Shown: positions 25,555 to 34,814 of the stretch, piece by piece
How positions within the stretch are numbered: the first letter of the stretch is position 1
How the letters are laid out: the number at the start of each line of letters is the position of its first letter
Source: a bacterium
GTDB lineage: Bacteria > Electryoneota > Electryoneia > Electryoneales > Electryoneaceae
Direction of reading: 5' to 3'
Length of the DNA stretch: 64,000 nt
NCBI GenBank assembly: GCA_020444265.1
Contig: JAHLLH010000001.1
Coordinates: 718,094-782,093 of the forward strand
The notes under the pieces: generated by a model
What the model saw: only the letters and a program-made list of their open reading frames with translations
What the model was told of the DNA's origin: nothing
Database searches by the model: none
Made by a program: the position numbers and the translations under genes

Positions 25555-27771
25555 ATGACTGCAAAGCTGGATACTCCCCTTCCACCAATCGAGCGCGCCT
25601 CCCTTGACCGGGACAACCGTATCGTCCTTCTTTTCTCGCAGGCATTCCAGGGCACTCCCGAGCTGTCAAGGTTTTGTATTACGCCCGACGTTCCGCTAAA
25701 AACAGTCCGTCAGGACAGCCATCGCAGACTAACGCTGATCGGTGGCCCGTTCGACAGAAAGCAGCCCCACTTCATCAACATCGACAAGCAACAAGCAGTC
25801 CCAGTCCTCCCAGATGGGATCCTGGACAGTTGCACGACCGATGCTCCGATGGGCCTGACCTGGTCAAACAAGGGTGCGATCCTGCGTTTCTTTGCACCGC
25901 GTGCGCGGGAAGTCGATCTGCTTCTTTACACATCCACCACTGAGGATGCGATCACCACGCTGCCAATGACCGAGGAATCGACGACCGGTTGCTGGATAGC
26001 TGATACGGATCAGCTAAAGCCTGGCATGCTCTATGGGTACCGTGTACGGGGCACGAATCTTGAACAGGGTGTGGAAGAGCTGATTTTTGCAGATCCGTAT
26101 GGCTGGGCCATCGCGAAAAAGGATGCCTGGCCCCGTCCCTCGCTAACTGTTGCCCATGACCCCGCCCTGCTTAGGCTGCCTCCAGCAACGCATGTCACTC
26201 ATCCTTCTCGTCAACTGATCATCTATGAAGCTCATCTAAGGGATGCGACTCGTCTGGATGATCAGCTTGAAGCCACGCTGCGGGGTAGCTATCCGGGTGC
26301 AGCGGATCCGGAACGTTCTCGATTTCTCAGCCACTTGAAACGTCTCGGTGCCAATACAGTTGAATGGCTGCCCTTGCAGGATTATGACTACCACGAACCG
26401 CCCTATACTCCTACGGGCGGGATAAACGATTGGAACCCGACAGCCGTCAATCATTGGGGTTACATGCCCGCTTACTACTTTGCCCCCGAGGCGAGATATG
26501 CAAGCCGTGGTGGACAAGGGACAACCGCTGGTTGGATCGGTACGAATGCCCGTCAAATCCTTGAAACTCGGCAACTGGTGCAAGCCTGCCATAACCAAGG
26601 CATAGCAGTCATCCTCGATGTGGTCTACAATCATGTAGCTCAGTACGGAGAAAACCCGCTACGACAAATCGACCCCCACTATTTCCTGCGGCATGATGGA
26701 AAGGGTAATCGTCTCGGGTACAGCGGCTGCGGAAACGATCTTGCTACAGAAAGACCGATGGTGCGCAGGCTGATCGTTGACTCCCTCAAACACTGGATGA
26801 CCTTCTACGGAATCGATGGCTTCCGCTTCGACCTGGCAGGGCTCATCGACGAGGGCACACTTGACTCGATCAGCAACGAACTGCGTGCCATCTACCCCGA
26901 GGTTCACCTTATCGCAGAACCCTGGGGGGGCCTGTATGACAAGTCAAGATTCGTTCGACGCAACTGGGCAAGCTGGAACGACCATTTTCGTGATGGATTA
27001 CGTGGGTTCGAACCGATCCACTCAAAAACATGGCTGTTCCAACAGGGATATTCCGACATTCTGCGGCACTTGAAAGGTGACCGTATTGAGGAGGGTGGGC
27101 CATTTAAGGAGGCATCACAAACTGTCAACTATCTCGCTTGCCATGACGGCTACACACTCCCTGATTTCATACGCTTGGCGAATGGCGATGCAAAACCCGG
27201 CGAGACCTTCTCAGATCAGGAGGATGTACCGCTAAGCAGCATGAGCCTCGCCACCCTCCGTCTCGCTTTCCTGCTACTTCTCACTTCGCGCGGAATGGTG
27301 ATGATTCACCAGGGAGACGAGTGGGCGCGTGCAAAACGGATCGATGGTCCGTCCGAAAAAGCAGGTATGCTGGACCATGACAGCTACAACCGGGATGACC
27401 GAACCAATTGGATCGACTGGATTTCACTGGAAGAACACCCGGATCGTCAAGCGCTGGTGGATTATATCGGCCAGCTCGCCAGGATTCGCTTAAACCATCC
27501 CAGCCTCACCACCAGTCGCCCCGAAAACCTCTCTCTGCTCCCGAGCCCCTCTCCACGAGCTTTTGGATACCGTACCACTGTCGCCTCGGATAGTTGTATT
27601 GTCCTCGCGAACTCGTTGCGCAGGGATGAGGTAACCTTCCCTTTGCCTGCGGGAAGCTGGAAAATCCTTGCAGGTGCAGAGACAGCGGATGCCAAAAGAG
27701 GTATCTCGGGTGTTCTGGAAAGAAAAATCAGCCTCCCACCTCAGTCCGGAATGATCCTCACAGCAGTCTGA
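25555..27771 (+). CDS. GH13 glycogen-debranching / type I pullulanase-like enzyme
   Basis: A 738-residue intracellular amylase-family enzyme. An N-terminal CBM48-like module (about 95-190: MGLTWSNKGAILRFFAPRAREVDLLL) is followed by the catalytic barrel with region I DVVYNH, nucleophile Asp426 (GFRFDLAGL), acid/base Glu455 (IAEPWGG) and transition-state stabiliser Asp531 (ACHDGY). The domain order and the YEAHLRDATR segment match pullulanase/isoamylase debranching enzymes cleaving alpha-1,6 bonds in glycogen. There is no signal peptide. AAGGA lies nine bases upstream. No glycogen synthase or branching gene is adjacent. Exact specificity is not certain. Confidence 0.87.
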   Translation: MTAKLDTPLPPIERASLDRDNRIVLLFSQAFQGTPELSRFCITPDVPLKTVRQDSHRRLTLIGGPFDRKQPHFINIDKQQAVPVLPDGILDSCTTDAPMGLTWSNKGAILRFFAPRAREVDLLLYTSTTEDAITTLPMTEESTTGCWIADTDQLKPGMLYGYRVRGTNLEQGVEELIFADPYGWAIAKKDAWPRPSLTVAHDPALLRLPPATHVTHPSRQLIIYEAHLRDATRLDDQLEATLRGSYPGAADPERSRFLSHLKRLGANTVEWLPLQDYDYHEPPYTPTGGINDWNPTAVNHWGYMPAYYFAPEARYASRGGQGTTAGWIGTNARQILETRQLVQACHNQGIAVILDVVYNHVAQYGENPLRQIDPHYFLRHDGKGNRLGYSGCGNDLATERPMVRRLIVDSLKHWMTFYGIDGFRFDLAGLIDEGTLDSISNELRAIYPEVHLIAEPWGGLYDKSRFVRRNWASWNDHFRDGLRGFEPIHSKTWLFQQGYSDILRHLKGDRIEEGGPFKEASQTVNYLACHDGYTLPDFIRLANGDAKPGETFSDQEDVPLSSMSLATLRLAFLLLLTSRGMVMIHQGDEWARAKRIDGPSEKAGMLDHDSYNRDDRTNWIDWISLEEHPDRQALVDYIGQLARIRLNHPSLTTSRPENLSLLPSPSPRAFGYRTTVASDSCIVLANSLRRDEVTFPLPAGSWKILAGAETADAKRGISGVLERKISLPPQSGMILTAV

Positions 27772-27939
27772 TTCTTGCAGTTCTAACACTGCCGCATGCG
27801 TAAGACAATTACGTGTAATTCTGTAATTTCATCTATTTGGTTTTATTTACCTTGCCAGTCAAAAACGTCTCCAACAAAACCCTAACAAGTTGACTTCGAT
27901 GGCTTGCAGCCCTTGGACATGCCTCCCTCAGGCCTCATC

Positions 27940-27998
27940 TTTACGGGCAACCGTAAAAACGGGCTACAAAGGATAGCAGAAGGCGCTTTTTTGCCTTC
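27940..27998 (+). promoter_or_regulatory. Structured leader with alternative hairpins before the FadL-type gene; possible riboswitch
   Basis: Several hairpins lie in the leader. TTTACGG/CCGTAAA (27940-27946 with 27951-27957) closes a GCAA tetraloop. The same CCGT (27951-27954) can instead pair with ACGG (27959-27962) around an AAAA loop, so the two forms exclude each other. Then GCTA/TAGC (27963-27966 with 27974-27977) and GAAGGC/GCCTTC (27979-27984 with 27993-27998), directly before the AAGGAGG site. The series GGGCAA, GNRA-like hairpin, CAAAG recalls the c-di-GMP-I (GEMM) core, but many consensus bases differ. Class unproven. Confidence 0.35.
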
Positions 27999-28018
27999 AA
28001 ACCAAGGAGGGGACCATC

Positions 28019-29407
28019 TTGAAAGGGATGAGACGAGTCACAACCACTCTTGCCATCGCCGCCCTGTTTCTCTTTGCAGGATCAGCGTTTGCAGGTGGAT
28101 ACAATCTTGCAGGTGTCGGTGCGAAAGCGCTTGGTATGTCGGGAGCTTTCCGTGGCATCTCGGATGACTGGAGCGCAATGTACTGGAACCCAGCTGGTTT
28201 GGCGGGACAGGACAACACGCTCTATCTCGAAGTGAAAAGCCTCTACCCGGTTGTCTGGGTGACTCCTGAGGTGCCGAATCAGGTGGAAGGGTACGAGTTC
28301 TACCGCAACGGCACAGAGATTTCGACACGTGAAGCAGCTTTCCCGGCTGGAGCATTTGCTGCCGTCTACAAGGTCAACGACAAAATGACCGCTGGGCTGG
28401 CTATTTTCGCTCCGACGGCCATCGGGACCAAGTGGGAGCACCTCACAACAGGGACTCCTTACGGCTACAACAACACCGTAGCCTACCCGGAAGATGACTG
28501 GGCGAGCGACTTGAAGGTGATTGACATCCATCCGACCGTCGGCTACATGGTCAACGACAAGTTGAAGGTTGGCTTGGGCCTCTCGGTTGTTTATTCGACG
28601 ATCACCTTGGGTAGCCCGCTTCAAGTTCCGACCGGCGCGCCAATGCCCTACCAGAATTTCTATGCGGTTGGTGAATTGGAGGGATCCGGAATCGGCTTCG
28701 GCTTCAACCTCGGTGCCCTCTATGATGTCACCGATAAGTTGAGCGTTGGTGTCTCCTACAAGGGACCGACTACAATCGCTATTGACGGAAATGTCAACCA
28801 GACTGTCTACCACCCTTACAACGCTGGTATCTATGCCCAGACTGGTGACGCGCGTTTCCTCGGTGGTACAGAAGCTGCATCCCCGGAAGCCACTGCCGAC
28901 TTCCCCCTTCCCCAGGAAGCGGGTATAGGATTTGGGTTCAAAGCGACGGATGCGATGACCATCGGATTTGATGTCATGTGGACCAACTGGTCATCCGTGG
29001 AAGTTGTCGAGATCGACGCCTCCGGCGACGGCCCCTACGGCGCCCCGGCGACTGATTCCGAGCTCGAGCTGAACTACGAGGACATCATCCGCTTCAACGT
29101 GGGTGTGGATTACGCGGTCATGCCGGACAAATTTAACCTTCGTCTCGGTTATTACTACGATCCGACCGCGATTCCGGACGAAAGCCTCCGCCCGAGCATC
29201 ACAGATGTAGGCACCAAGCACAATGTCAGCATCGGCTTTGCCTACATGCTGAACGAGCGGATGTTCATCGAAGGCTACTGGGAGCACCTGGTTTCTGCTG
29301 AACGCGAAAACGAGGTGTACTACAGCGATGAATCCCTCGAGAACCTGCCCGGCACCTGGAAAATGCAGGTGGATACTTTTGGTCTTCAGTTTGGCTTCCG
29401 CTTCTAA
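28019..29407 (+). CDS. FadL/OmpP1/TodX-family outer-membrane transporter
   Basis: A 462-residue outer-membrane protein. The signal peptide (TTTLAIAALFLFAGSAFAG) leads into GGYNLAGVGAKALGMSGAFRG and NPAGLA, the N-terminal hatch pattern of FadL-type channels for long-chain fatty acids and other hydrophobic compounds. The rest alternates barrel strands (KVGLGLSVVYSTITLG, NLRLGYYYDPTAIPD) and ends with Phe (LQFGFRF). The start is TTG at 28019, with AAGGAGG eight bases before it; the ATG three codons later is less well spaced. An esterase lipoprotein gene follows after 14 bases. Fatty acids released by that enzyme could be its cargo (inference). Confidence 0.88.
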   Translation: MKGMRRVTTTLAIAALFLFAGSAFAGGYNLAGVGAKALGMSGAFRGISDDWSAMYWNPAGLAGQDNTLYLEVKSLYPVVWVTPEVPNQVEGYEFYRNGTEISTREAAFPAGAFAAVYKVNDKMTAGLAIFAPTAIGTKWEHLTTGTPYGYNNTVAYPEDDWASDLKVIDIHPTVGYMVNDKLKVGLGLSVVYSTITLGSPLQVPTGAPMPYQNFYAVGELEGSGIGFGFNLGALYDVTDKLSVGVSYKGPTTIAIDGNVNQTVYHPYNAGIYAQTGDARFLGGTEAASPEATADFPLPQEAGIGFGFKATDAMTIGFDVMWTNWSSVEVVEIDASGDGPYGAPATDSELELNYEDIIRFNVGVDYAVMPDKFNLRLGYYYDPTAIPDESLRPSITDVGTKHNVSIGFAYMLNERMFIEGYWEHLVSAERENEVYYSDESLENLPGTWKMQVDTFGLQFGFRF

Positions 29408-29421
29408 GGAGATGATAAACG

Positions 29422-30672
29422 ATGCGTAAACAACATTTTGCCTTGCTGACGCTCGTCGCAGCTCTTCTCCTCTTCGCAGGATGCGGATCGGAGACAGATC
29501 TGCCGACAGCACCTTCAGTTTCGAAGGGTCAGATCATCCCCGTGGATGATCCTTTCGCCACAGCGTTGAATGGCGGTACGGCATCCTTCTACAACGTATA
29601 CCTGCCTCCGGGCTACAATGCGAACCGCGCTGAAGGATATCCCGTCCTTTATCTGCTGCACGGTTTTGGTGGCAACGAGAACTACTTTGTCGCACTGTTC
29701 AGCGCCACAGATGTTGCAGATAAACTCATCGCGGAAGGTGACATTGATCCAATGATCATCGTCTTCCCTTCGGGTAAAAACCTGCTGGGCGGTAGCTTCT
29801 TCACTGACAGCCAGCACCCGGCGGTCAATGCAAGCGAAACCCACGTCATCAACCTGATTACGGCTGTTGATGCTGCATACAACACGGATGCAACCCAGGC
29901 AGGCCGTGCCATCGGTGGTACCTCGATGGGTGGTTTCGGTGCGATGAACATTGCTTTGAACAACCCGGGCATGTTCAGTAGCGTATCATCCCTCGCTGGC
30001 CCGTTATCCTTCCTCGGCGGTCAGCTCACCCCTGGCGACACTTCGGATGATGCTTACACAGGTGTCTCGATGCTTCTGCCGCAGGTCTTGGCAGAAACTG
30101 GCTATGGCGACTTCCTGGCAGACAACCCAGCAGGTGACCCGGCTGTTTTCCGTCAGATGGTCTACCCGACACCAGACCGGATCATCACCTCCTTCATGTT
30201 CGCAGCTGCTGCGGCCTGGAGCCCGACCGACCCGAACAACCCAGGGCCGACCTCGTTCGCAACTTTGCCTGATGGATCTCCAATTGGAGTCGACCTGCCG
30301 ATCAACCAGGATGGTTCGATCTATGGACCCGTCTTCAATGATCGCTGGATCGCCAACTTCGATCCTGTCACCCGTCTTCAGACCCAGGGCGCGAGTATTG
30401 CCCCGGCGGCTGGAGTTGCGGTCTATCTTGATGCAGGTGAGGGTGATGACCTTGGCTTCAATCTCTCGCAGGCATTTTTCGCTGGTGCGTATTTGACTGC
30501 GTTTGGTCAGCCGCCTGTGATCAACAACAGCAACGGATACGAAAACGCCTCTGATCCCTACCCGGGATATGGCGATGTTCCGAATCCGGGTGCCGATGTG
30601 CCTGCTGATCACACAACTCAGACGTTTGACCGGCTCTTTGATTTGATCACTTTCCACGCAGACAACTTCTAG
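29422..30672 (+). CDS. Lipoprotein esterase (esterase D/PHB depolymerase-like fold)
   Basis: A 416-residue lipoprotein: lipobox LLFAGC with Cys21, then an alpha/beta hydrolase of the putative-esterase family (Fes/esterase D like). Visible: YLLHGFGGNENYF for the oxyanion region, GGTSMGGFG with nucleophile Ser168, and a late acidic/His part (YLDAGEGDDLGFN, DHTTQTFDRLF). It follows the FadL-type gene by 14 bases with AAGGAGATG before the ATG, and a terminator ends the pair. It is likely on the cell surface or periplasmic face of the outer membrane, where it could free acyl chains for FadL. Substrate not known. Confidence 0.87.
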   Translation: MRKQHFALLTLVAALLLFAGCGSETDLPTAPSVSKGQIIPVDDPFATALNGGTASFYNVYLPPGYNANRAEGYPVLYLLHGFGGNENYFVALFSATDVADKLIAEGDIDPMIIVFPSGKNLLGGSFFTDSQHPAVNASETHVINLITAVDAAYNTDATQAGRAIGGTSMGGFGAMNIALNNPGMFSSVSSLAGPLSFLGGQLTPGDTSDDAYTGVSMLLPQVLAETGYGDFLADNPAGDPAVFRQMVYPTPDRIITSFMFAAAAAWSPTDPNNPGPTSFATLPDGSPIGVDLPINQDGSIYGPVFNDRWIANFDPVTRLQTQGASIAPAAGVAVYLDAGEGDDLGFNLSQAFFAGAYLTAFGQPPVINNSNGYENASDPYPGYGDVPNPGADVPADHTTQTFDRLFDLITFHADNF

Positions 30673-30697
30673 ACATTCCTAATTCTTCACTACATTG

Positions 30698-30733
30698 AGC
30701 CACCCCTCGTATTGCAGAGGGGTGGCTTCTTTC
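30698..30733 (+). terminator. Terminator of the fadL-esterase operon
   Basis: An 11-bp perfect stem (30698-30708 with 30717-30727) followed by TCTTTCTT, 26 bases after the esterase stop. Confidence 0.88.
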
Positions 30734-30766
30734 TTCTGCTATCCTCTTCCCCCGGAGGAGCTTTTT

Positions 30767-31612
30767 ATGGCATCCAGGCAATTGGTGACGATTCAACGTC
30801 AACTTGCGAAGCTGGGCTATGATCCCGGTCTTGCTGATGGCATCATGGGACGGCGCACACAAGCGGCTGTGAAATCTTTCCAGCTTGACAACGGTCTTCT
30901 TGTCGATTGTATTCCCGGCCCAAGAACACGCCTTGCACTACAACTAGCAATCGAAACCCTGAACACCCCATCGCCTGAAGCTGTCCCGCTACCACGCCGA
31001 ACTCGTACGCAAATTCGTCGAGACCGTCGATTCTCGGGTGGGACTCTGCTGGACGCTCTGCAGCGCAATGGTACTCAGCTCGAGCTGTCACGCGGAGTGG
31101 TTCATCTTATCGGGGTTCGAGGTTGGAAGGATAGCGTTGCAGTCGAAAACAAGTTTGATGAGTACAACGACACCATTGTCGTGGTCACCTCAAACGGCAA
31201 GAGCAGTCGTGCCTACCGTTACACGGCTTCGGTTGACCCGGGTCGTCTCAATGAACCCAACCCTCGTGGGGTTGCCCATCTGGTCGAGGGATCCTACCTG
31301 TATCAGATCGGGCTTCATCGTGGACGTGAAACCGCCCTGGTTCAAGCGGGCGAGGTGAGAGTACGTCGTTACTTTGATGAGGGCGCCGAACCCTTCGAGC
31401 CCTATGAGGAGTCCGGCTGGTTCGGAATCAATATTCACCGTGGAGGTACCAGCAGGAATGTCGGCTCATGGTCAGCGGGTTGCCAGGTGGTGCACGGGAG
31501 TGAATGGACACGTTTCCTTGGGCACGTCCAACGAGCGGCCAATCAGGGCCAGAAACAGTTCCTCTATCACCTGATTGAAGGAGACCATCTCAGCCAACTG
31601 CTGCGTGGTTAA
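30767..31612 (+). CDS. Peptidoglycan-binding protein with L,D-transpeptidase-like catalytic domain, no signal peptide
   Basis: A 281-residue protein. Residues 1-65 are a PG-binding-1 domain (VTIQRQLAKLGYDPGLADGIMGRRTQAAVKSFQ). After a basic linker (RRTRTQIRRDRR) comes a beta-rich domain ending in INIHRGG and WSAGCQVV, with His224 and Cys239 placed as in the His...S-x-GC signature of YkuD-type L,D-transpeptidases. There is no signal sequence, which is typical of phage endolysins and of proteins exported in other ways. The start at 30767 has GGAGGAG upstream. It may be a cell-wall hydrolase of phage origin or an L,D-peptidase; both are inference. Confidence 0.75.
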   Translation: MASRQLVTIQRQLAKLGYDPGLADGIMGRRTQAAVKSFQLDNGLLVDCIPGPRTRLALQLAIETLNTPSPEAVPLPRRTRTQIRRDRRFSGGTLLDALQRNGTQLELSRGVVHLIGVRGWKDSVAVENKFDEYNDTIVVVTSNGKSSRAYRYTASVDPGRLNEPNPRGVAHLVEGSYLYQIGLHRGRETALVQAGEVRVRRYFDEGAEPFEPYEESGWFGINIHRGGTSRNVGSWSAGCQVVHGSEWTRFLGHVQRAANQGQKQFLYHLIEGDHLSQLLRG

Positions 31613-31625
31613 CACCCAAGTTTTA

Positions 31626-32600
31626 CTAGTCAGCATCCTCCCCCTTGTACAGCATCCGTCCCAAAAGATGGATGTATTCGGTGAATGCTCCCCCGCCCCC
31701 TTCTGCCTTCTCGAGCTCCCTGTCGATCGCATTCAGCTTGCTGTCGATCTCATCTAGGAAATAGAGGACAAAGGCTTCACGTGTCATCGGTTCGACAGGA
31801 CAACCATTCTCGCGGCTTCCCTGATGACTCAGGATGAGGTGTTTCAGCTGTACCAGGGTGGGTTCGTCAAGTTCTTCAATGGACGCTGCACGATCCTCGA
31901 TGAATTGCGCCCCGAGTACGATGTGCCCCTCGAGGCGTCCTCGGACTGTATAATCGATCGCGGTATCAAACCGAAGTTCCTGAAGTTTGCCCACATCGTG
32001 CAGAACAGCACCAGCCACCAGCAAATCCCGGTTCAACTTTGGATAATGTTCGCAAAGTTTCGTGGAGAGCTGAACCAGGGATGCCGAGTGTTCGAGCAGG
32101 CCACCCAGGTAGCCATGGTGCCATCTTTTCCCTGCCGGAGCAGTCTGGTAGGCGCTGACAAACTCCTCGTCACCAAATAATCCTCCCAGCAACTCTTTCA
32201 GTCCAGGATGCTCAATTCGCTGGATCGCGCTGCGGATCATTTCAAGGTCGATTTCCGGGTCACGACCGCTTGAGGGAAGGAAACGGGATACATCCTGGGA
32301 ATCCTCCGGGTCGAGAGGACGAATGCGAATCACCTTCAGCTCGGCTGCACCCTGGTACTCTTCGACACCTGCACGAACTTTCACCACCAGCCCCTCACTT
32401 AGCCCCTGGTAGGCACTGGCGGCATCTTCCCACATCTTTCCCTTGATATGCCCTGTTTTGTCTGTCAGATCTAGGATGAGGAAGGGTTTGTTGGTACGCG
32501 TTGTCCCCATCTGGAGGGTACGCAGAACGAAGTAGCTGTCGAAAAAATGTCCTACCTGGAGATCATTAATAAACGGGTGATCATCCCTCGTCAGTTCCAT
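31626..32600 (-). CDS. 3'-5' exoribonuclease of the YhaM family (OB + HD)
   Basis: A 324-residue protein: an OB-fold nucleic-acid-binding domain at about 15-100 (TNKPFLILDLTDKTGHIKGKMWED) and a metal-dependent HD hydrolase domain at about 150-310 with HHGYLGGLLEH (His161/162, His171), LHDVGK (His201-Asp202) and LSHQGSRENG. This is the architecture of YhaM, which degrades RNA and single-stranded DNA from the 3' end. GAGGGGAAG precedes the start. It is convergent with the cell-wall gene and directly downstream (16 bases) of the threonine aldolase gene, probably co-transcribed with it. Confidence 0.88.
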   Translation of the reverse strand: MELTRDDHPFINDLQVGHFFDSYFVLRTLQMGTTRTNKPFLILDLTDKTGHIKGKMWEDAASAYQGLSEGLVVKVRAGVEEYQGAAELKVIRIRPLDPEDSQDVSRFLPSSGRDPEIDLEMIRSAIQRIEHPGLKELLGGLFGDEEFVSAYQTAPAGKRWHHGYLGGLLEHSASLVQLSTKLCEHYPKLNRDLLVAGAVLHDVGKLQELRFDTAIDYTVRGRLEGHIVLGAQFIEDRAASIEELDEPTLVQLKHLILSHQGSRENGCPVEPMTREAFVLYFLDEIDSKLNAIDRELEKAEGGGGAFTEYIHLLGRMLYKGEDAD

Positions 32601-32616
32601 CCCACTTCCCCTCTCT

Positions 32617-33651
32617 TTATTCGCCGTACAACTCCGTTACAATTGCGATCGCTTCTTCAATATCCGAATCGTTCACATCAAGGTGCGTCACAAAACGAAC
32701 TTTCTGAGCACCAGCCAGGGTCACTTTCAGACCGCGCTTGCCAACGGTTTCGGCAAAGTTCTCGGCATCCACACCACGTTTAGACAAATCAAGCAAAATG
32801 ATGTTGGTATCCACATGTTCCACATCGACAAAGAAGCCTTCGATGGTGGAAAGACCTCTCGCCAGTGTGTGGGCACGCCGATGATCTTCTGCCAAACGAG
32901 CACGATTGTTCTCGACTGCATAGAGAGCACCAGCTGCAATGATGCCAGCCTGACGCATACCTCCACCCAGTTTTTTACGAATCCGGTGTGCTTTCTCAAT
33001 CAATTCACGGCTTCCGACCAGCGCGCTGCCAACTGGTGCACCGAGTCCTTTGCTGAAACAGACGGAGATGGTATCTGCATGCTGCGCCCAGACATGTTCA
33101 GGCGTTCCTGAAGAAACGGCTGCATTCCAGAGACGGGCACCATCCAGGTGGACAGACATGCCACGTTCTTTCGCCAGTTCGGACAAACGCCTTACTTCAG
33201 CAAGTGGCCAAACTGTTCCGCCACCACGGTTTGCCGTATTCTCGATCTCGATCAGGCTGCCCCGTGCAAAATGGCTATTGTCTGGCTTGAGCACCTCTTC
33301 GACTTGTTCACGCGTATATATCCCACGCACACCGCGCAGGGGTCGTAACTGCACGCGCGAAACAAACGCCGGGGCACCACCCTCATAATTGAAGATGTGG
33401 CAACCATCCTCACAGTAGACCTCATCTCCCTCCTCGGTAAGGATCGAAATCGCAATCTGGTTACTCATCGTCCCAGAGGGTACGTATAGAGCCGCCTCCT
33501 TGCCCAGAAGTTCAGCGACGCGGTCCTGCAGACGATTGATCGTCGGATCTTCCCCAAAAACATCATCACCAACATTAGCTTTGTGCATCGCCTCCCACAT
33601 TTCGGGAGTGGGACGAGTGACGGTATCACTACGAAGATCGATGGTACGCAT
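32617..33651 (-). CDS. ltaE: Low-specificity L-threonine aldolase
   Basis: A 344-residue fold-type I PLP enzyme that cleaves L-threonine or L-allo-threonine to glycine and acetaldehyde. Hallmarks: [14 protein letters not shown] at the N-terminus, [10 protein letters not shown], His85 stacking on PLP ([10 protein letters not shown]), Asp170 in LDGARLWNA, and Schiff-base Lys201 in [12 protein letters not shown]. Start 33651 (MRTIDL) is chosen because AAAAGGAT lies upstream; a few extra codons are open before it. It leads the aldolase-yhaM pair. Confidence 0.94.
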   Translation of the reverse strand: MRTIDLRSDTVTRPTPEMWEAMHKANVGDDVFGEDPTINRLQDRVAELLGKEAALYVPSGTMSNQIAISILTEEGDEVYCEDGCHIFNYEGGAPAFVSRVQLRPLRGVRGIYTREQVEEVLKPDNSHFARGSLIEIENTANRGGGTVWPLAEVRRLSELAKERGMSVHLDGARLWNAAVSSGTPEHVWAQHADTISVCFSKGLGAPVGSALVGSRELIEKAHRIRKKLGGGMRQAGIIAAGALYAVENNRARLAEDHRRAHTLARGLSTIEGFFVDVEHVDTNIILLDLSKRGVDAENFAETVGKRGLKVTLAGAQKVRFVTHLDVNDSDIEEAIAIVTELYGE

Positions 33652-33686
33652 GGCTGTCGATCCTTTTCTCACTGGTTTTGAAACAC

Positions 33687-34811
33687 TTACTCTCGCTCGA
33701 AGAACATAATTCCGCCCCGTGCAATCCAGGGCCGGACATCATCGAGTGCGGTCAAATTGCTTTCTGCACTGGTCGGAAAATAAATCCCCGCTCCACCAAA
33801 GAGCATCACATTTTCGGTTAAGGCATAATCACCACCGAAGCCCAAGAGGAAGGCAGGTTGATCCGAACCGTCCAGGAAACGGTAATTTACCCCGGCTGTC
33901 AAACGCAGCTGATCATCAACCCGGCCACGTCCACTGACTCCCAGCTGCAACTGGTGATCATTGGCTGAAAGCGGATCATCACCACGACGAATAAAGCCAG
34001 TATATGCATACTGTAGCTCTACTTCGAACCCGGTGCCATTCTGCTTCTCACGGCCAACACCTGTCCGGACAATCCAGGGACCACGGAACGTGTAGGCTTC
34101 ATTGGTCCGTTTCCTGGCAACATTTACAGGTCTTTCCGCCATGAAGGTCCCGATAGCTGGAAACTCCAGCACCGTTCCCCATTTCCAGCTGTCCGAACGG
34201 TCCTGCAAGCCGAGCTTGAGGGTCCATAGGCGTGGCGTGAAGATCGTGTCAAGGTCGGTGCTGTTCAGGAGGGTTCCGCTGAAGGATGTGCCGCGCAACG
34301 ACCCAAAGTAAGCACCAGCGGTAAGCTCCTCCCCAACAGTGTGTGCATATGCAACACCGATATCGGTGTAGTTTTGAGTGTTGACAATCTGTGTCTCACC
34401 ATACCTCGCGCCACGATCCAGTTGCGACCTTGCCTGGTAGACAAACACGAGGCTGCTGTTGCTGTAGCTGGTCAGATAGCCAATGGTCCCGGCACCATAC
34501 GAGATGTCCGCCGGGGAAACGCGGTTTTGGACGGAAAAAGTCCCCCACGCTGACCCTTCACCATAGATCTCATTTCGATCGGTGACGTACGCTGCCGGAT
34601 TTCCATACCCACCGATCAAGCCGGTATCCAGAGCTACTCCGGAGGACGCATTAGCAACACTCCAGGCATCCTCCGCGCCGAGTGGCAGGTCATACATCCC
34701 CAGAATACCGCCCCGACTGACTCCAGGAAACAGGAGAAGAATCAGCGCCAGGAATGAACAAGCCTGCCGAACGGAGACATTCAGCAGGCGCGAGAATATT
34801 GGAATCATCAT
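33687..34811 (-). CDS. Predicted outer-membrane beta-barrel protein
   Basis: A 374-residue protein with a signal peptide ([18 protein letters not shown]) and a series of amphipathic strands separated by turns, resembling PorV/FadL-like barrels ([28 protein letters not shown] near the N-terminus parallels the NPA hatch motif). It ends in IMFFERE rather than a clean aromatic terminus. No function can be assigned. It starts two bases after the stop of the preceding barrel gene with no good Shine-Dalgarno site, so it is probably translated by coupling. Confidence 0.72.
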   Translation of the reverse strand: MMIPIFSRLLNVSVRQACSFLALILLLFPGVSRGGILGMYDLPLGAEDAWSVANASSGVALDTGLIGGYGNPAAYVTDRNEIYGEGSAWGTFSVQNRVSPADISYGAGTIGYLTSYSNSSLVFVYQARSQLDRGARYGETQIVNTQNYTDIGVAYAHTVGEELTAGAYFGSLRGTSFSGTLLNSTDLDTIFTPRLWTLKLGLQDRSDSWKWGTVLEFPAIGTFMAERPVNVARKRTNEAYTFRGPWIVRTGVGREKQNGTGFEVELQYAYTGFIRRGDDPLSANDHQLQLGVSGRGRVDDQLRLTAGVNYRFLDGSDQPAFLLGFGGDYALTENVMLFGGAGIYFPTSAESNLTALDDVRPWIARGGIMFFERE

Positions 34812-34814
34812 CGT

